Shown piece after piece: positions 5,988 to 6,620 of a DNA stretch of 6,620 bases. Position 1 is the stretch's first letter. Each line of letters starts with the position of its first letter. Source of the DNA: Natronohydrobacter sp. GTDB taxonomy: Bacteria; Pseudomonadota; Alphaproteobacteria; Rhodobacterales; Rhodobacteraceae. The stretch spans positions 1-6,620 of the forward strand of contig SKIM01000056.1 of NCBI GenBank assembly GCA_007116445.1, written 5' to 3'. Below the pieces are notes generated by a model. The model was not told the DNA's origin. It did no database searches and was given only the letters and a program-made list of their open reading frames with translations. Made by a program: the position numbers and the translations under genes.

Positions 5988-6620
5988 TCAGGCGTATTTC
6001 CGCGCGATGGCGCTGGCAGGGCATGTCAAGGTCCAGATCAGACCATCGGGCGGGAAGCGCATCTCGATCTGCGCGTCCAGCGTCATGGCGAGCATTTCCT
6101 TGAGCACGACCGATCCGAAGCCGCTGTCTTCGGGCGGGCTGACCACAGGGCCGCCGGTCTCGCGCCAGCAGAGGCTGAATTGCGGCTCTGAGCCGTCATC
6201 GCAGGGCGGATCGAGCGTCCAGAAAACCTGAACCTGGCCTTGCGCATCCGACAGCGCACCGTATTTGGCGGCATTGGTTGCCAGCTCATAGAAGGCCATG
6301 CCGAGATTCTGTGCGATTTCAGGGGAAATGCGCAGATCCGGGCCGGAGATCTGCAGCCGCGTCGCGGGGAGTTCGCCGAAATGCAGCATCTGCGTGCGCA
6401 CGATATCGGCCAGCGGCAGGCAGTCATCCGCTGTTGTCAGCAGCAGATCCTGACAGGCCGACAGCGCGCGCAGCCGGTCGCTGAAATCGCGCACGAATTG
6501 GCGCAACTCGATCGGGCGCATCTGGCGCAGCATGGATTGCACCACTGCGAGCAGGTTTTTCGAGCGGTGATTGACCTCGCGCATCACCAGCGCAAGCTGG
6601 TCTTCGTGGCGTTTGCGGTC
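5988..6620 (-). CDS. HWE-family sensor histidine kinase, 5' end outside window
   Basis: C-terminal kinase core; the frame is open to the right edge (residues ...RKRHEDQLALV precede the GTG at 6587), so the sensor part lies outside. Numbering from 6587: EVNHRSKNLLAVVQSM (4-19) is the H box with phospho-acceptor H7 (bases 6567-6569). The N box is FYELATNAAKYGALS (99-113). WRETGGP (141-147) is the W-x-E/G1 motif typical of the HWE family, and GFGS (156-159) the G2 box. These autophosphorylate on His and pass phosphate to receiver proteins; many alphaproteobacterial members act in general stress or light signalling. The N-box His that helps define the family is Tyr100 here. Activity otherwise looks intact, because the His, Asn and Gly motifs are all present. 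Downstream on the same strand is a receiver-like protein without a phosphorylatable Asp, so its real partner is likely elsewhere. Confidence 0.9.
   Translation of the reverse strand, partial: DRKRHEDQLALVMREVNHRSKNLLAVVQSMLRQMRPIELRQFVRDFSDRLRALSACQDLLLTTADDCLPLADIVRTQMLHFGELPATRLQISGPDLRISPEIAQNLGMAFYELATNAAKYGALSDAQGQVQVFWTLDPPCDDGSEPQFSLCWRETGGPVVSPPEDSGFGSVVLKEMLAMTLDAQIEMRFPPDGLIWTLTCPASAIARKYA

Noticed and set aside
1..6620. Phage, CRISPR, toxin-antitoxin, retron or other defence system
   Set aside because: No direct-repeat array, reverse transcriptase, nuclease, integrase or transposase motif was found; the recognised genes are signalling and stress proteins.

Overview
The window looks like chromosomal DNA from an alphaproteobacterium, most likely of the Rhodobacterales (Rhodobacteraceae). 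The reasons are the GC-rich codons, the protein families present (CheB-CheR-PAS fusion, HWE-family histidine kinase, two-domain periplasmic PRC-barrel protein, DUF1328 and DUF2383 stress proteins) and a perfect match to the alphaproteobacterial EcfG general-stress promoter. Genus cannot be read from the sequence.

Left third (1-3223, + strand): a large signalling gene enters from the left edge. It encodes the end of a CheB methylesterase domain, a complete CheR methyltransferase, an asparagine/glutamate-rich coiled coil and two PAS domains. It has no kinase domain. A small PAS-like gene follows with an ATGA stop/start overlap, so the two are translationally coupled. Next comes a more AT-rich, apparently non-coding stretch (3224-3494) with a promoter-like element and a perfect palindrome. 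It ends at a strong, nearly symmetric bidirectional terminator hairpin (3495-3539).

Middle (3551-5493): a divergent pair of transcription units. On the - strand is a secreted protein with two PRC-barrel domains. On the + strand is a probable two-gene operon: a 57-residue two-helix membrane protein (DUF1328) and a ferritin-like DUF2383 protein. The shared intergenic region has GGAAC-N16-CGTT facing the DUF1328 operon and GGAAC-N16-GGTT facing the PRC gene. The -10 element lies about 45 bases from the start codon in both cases, so both units probably belong to the general stress regulon.

Right third (5538-6620, - strand): the C-terminal two thirds of an HWE-family sensor kinase entering from the right edge, then a degenerate receiver-domain protein. 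The receiver has lost its acidic pocket and conserved Lys, and carries Glu at the phospho-acceptor position. The two frames are in register, separated by one TGA and 26 sense codons.

Overall this is a sensory/stress-response neighbourhood: two-component-like input proteins flank envelope and ferritin-like proteins that look EcfG-controlled. The most unusual items are the pseudo-receiver and its in-frame relation to the kinase, and a third EcfG-like element in the non-coding region that might drive a small RNA. No mobile element, CRISPR array, tRNA or rRNA was seen.
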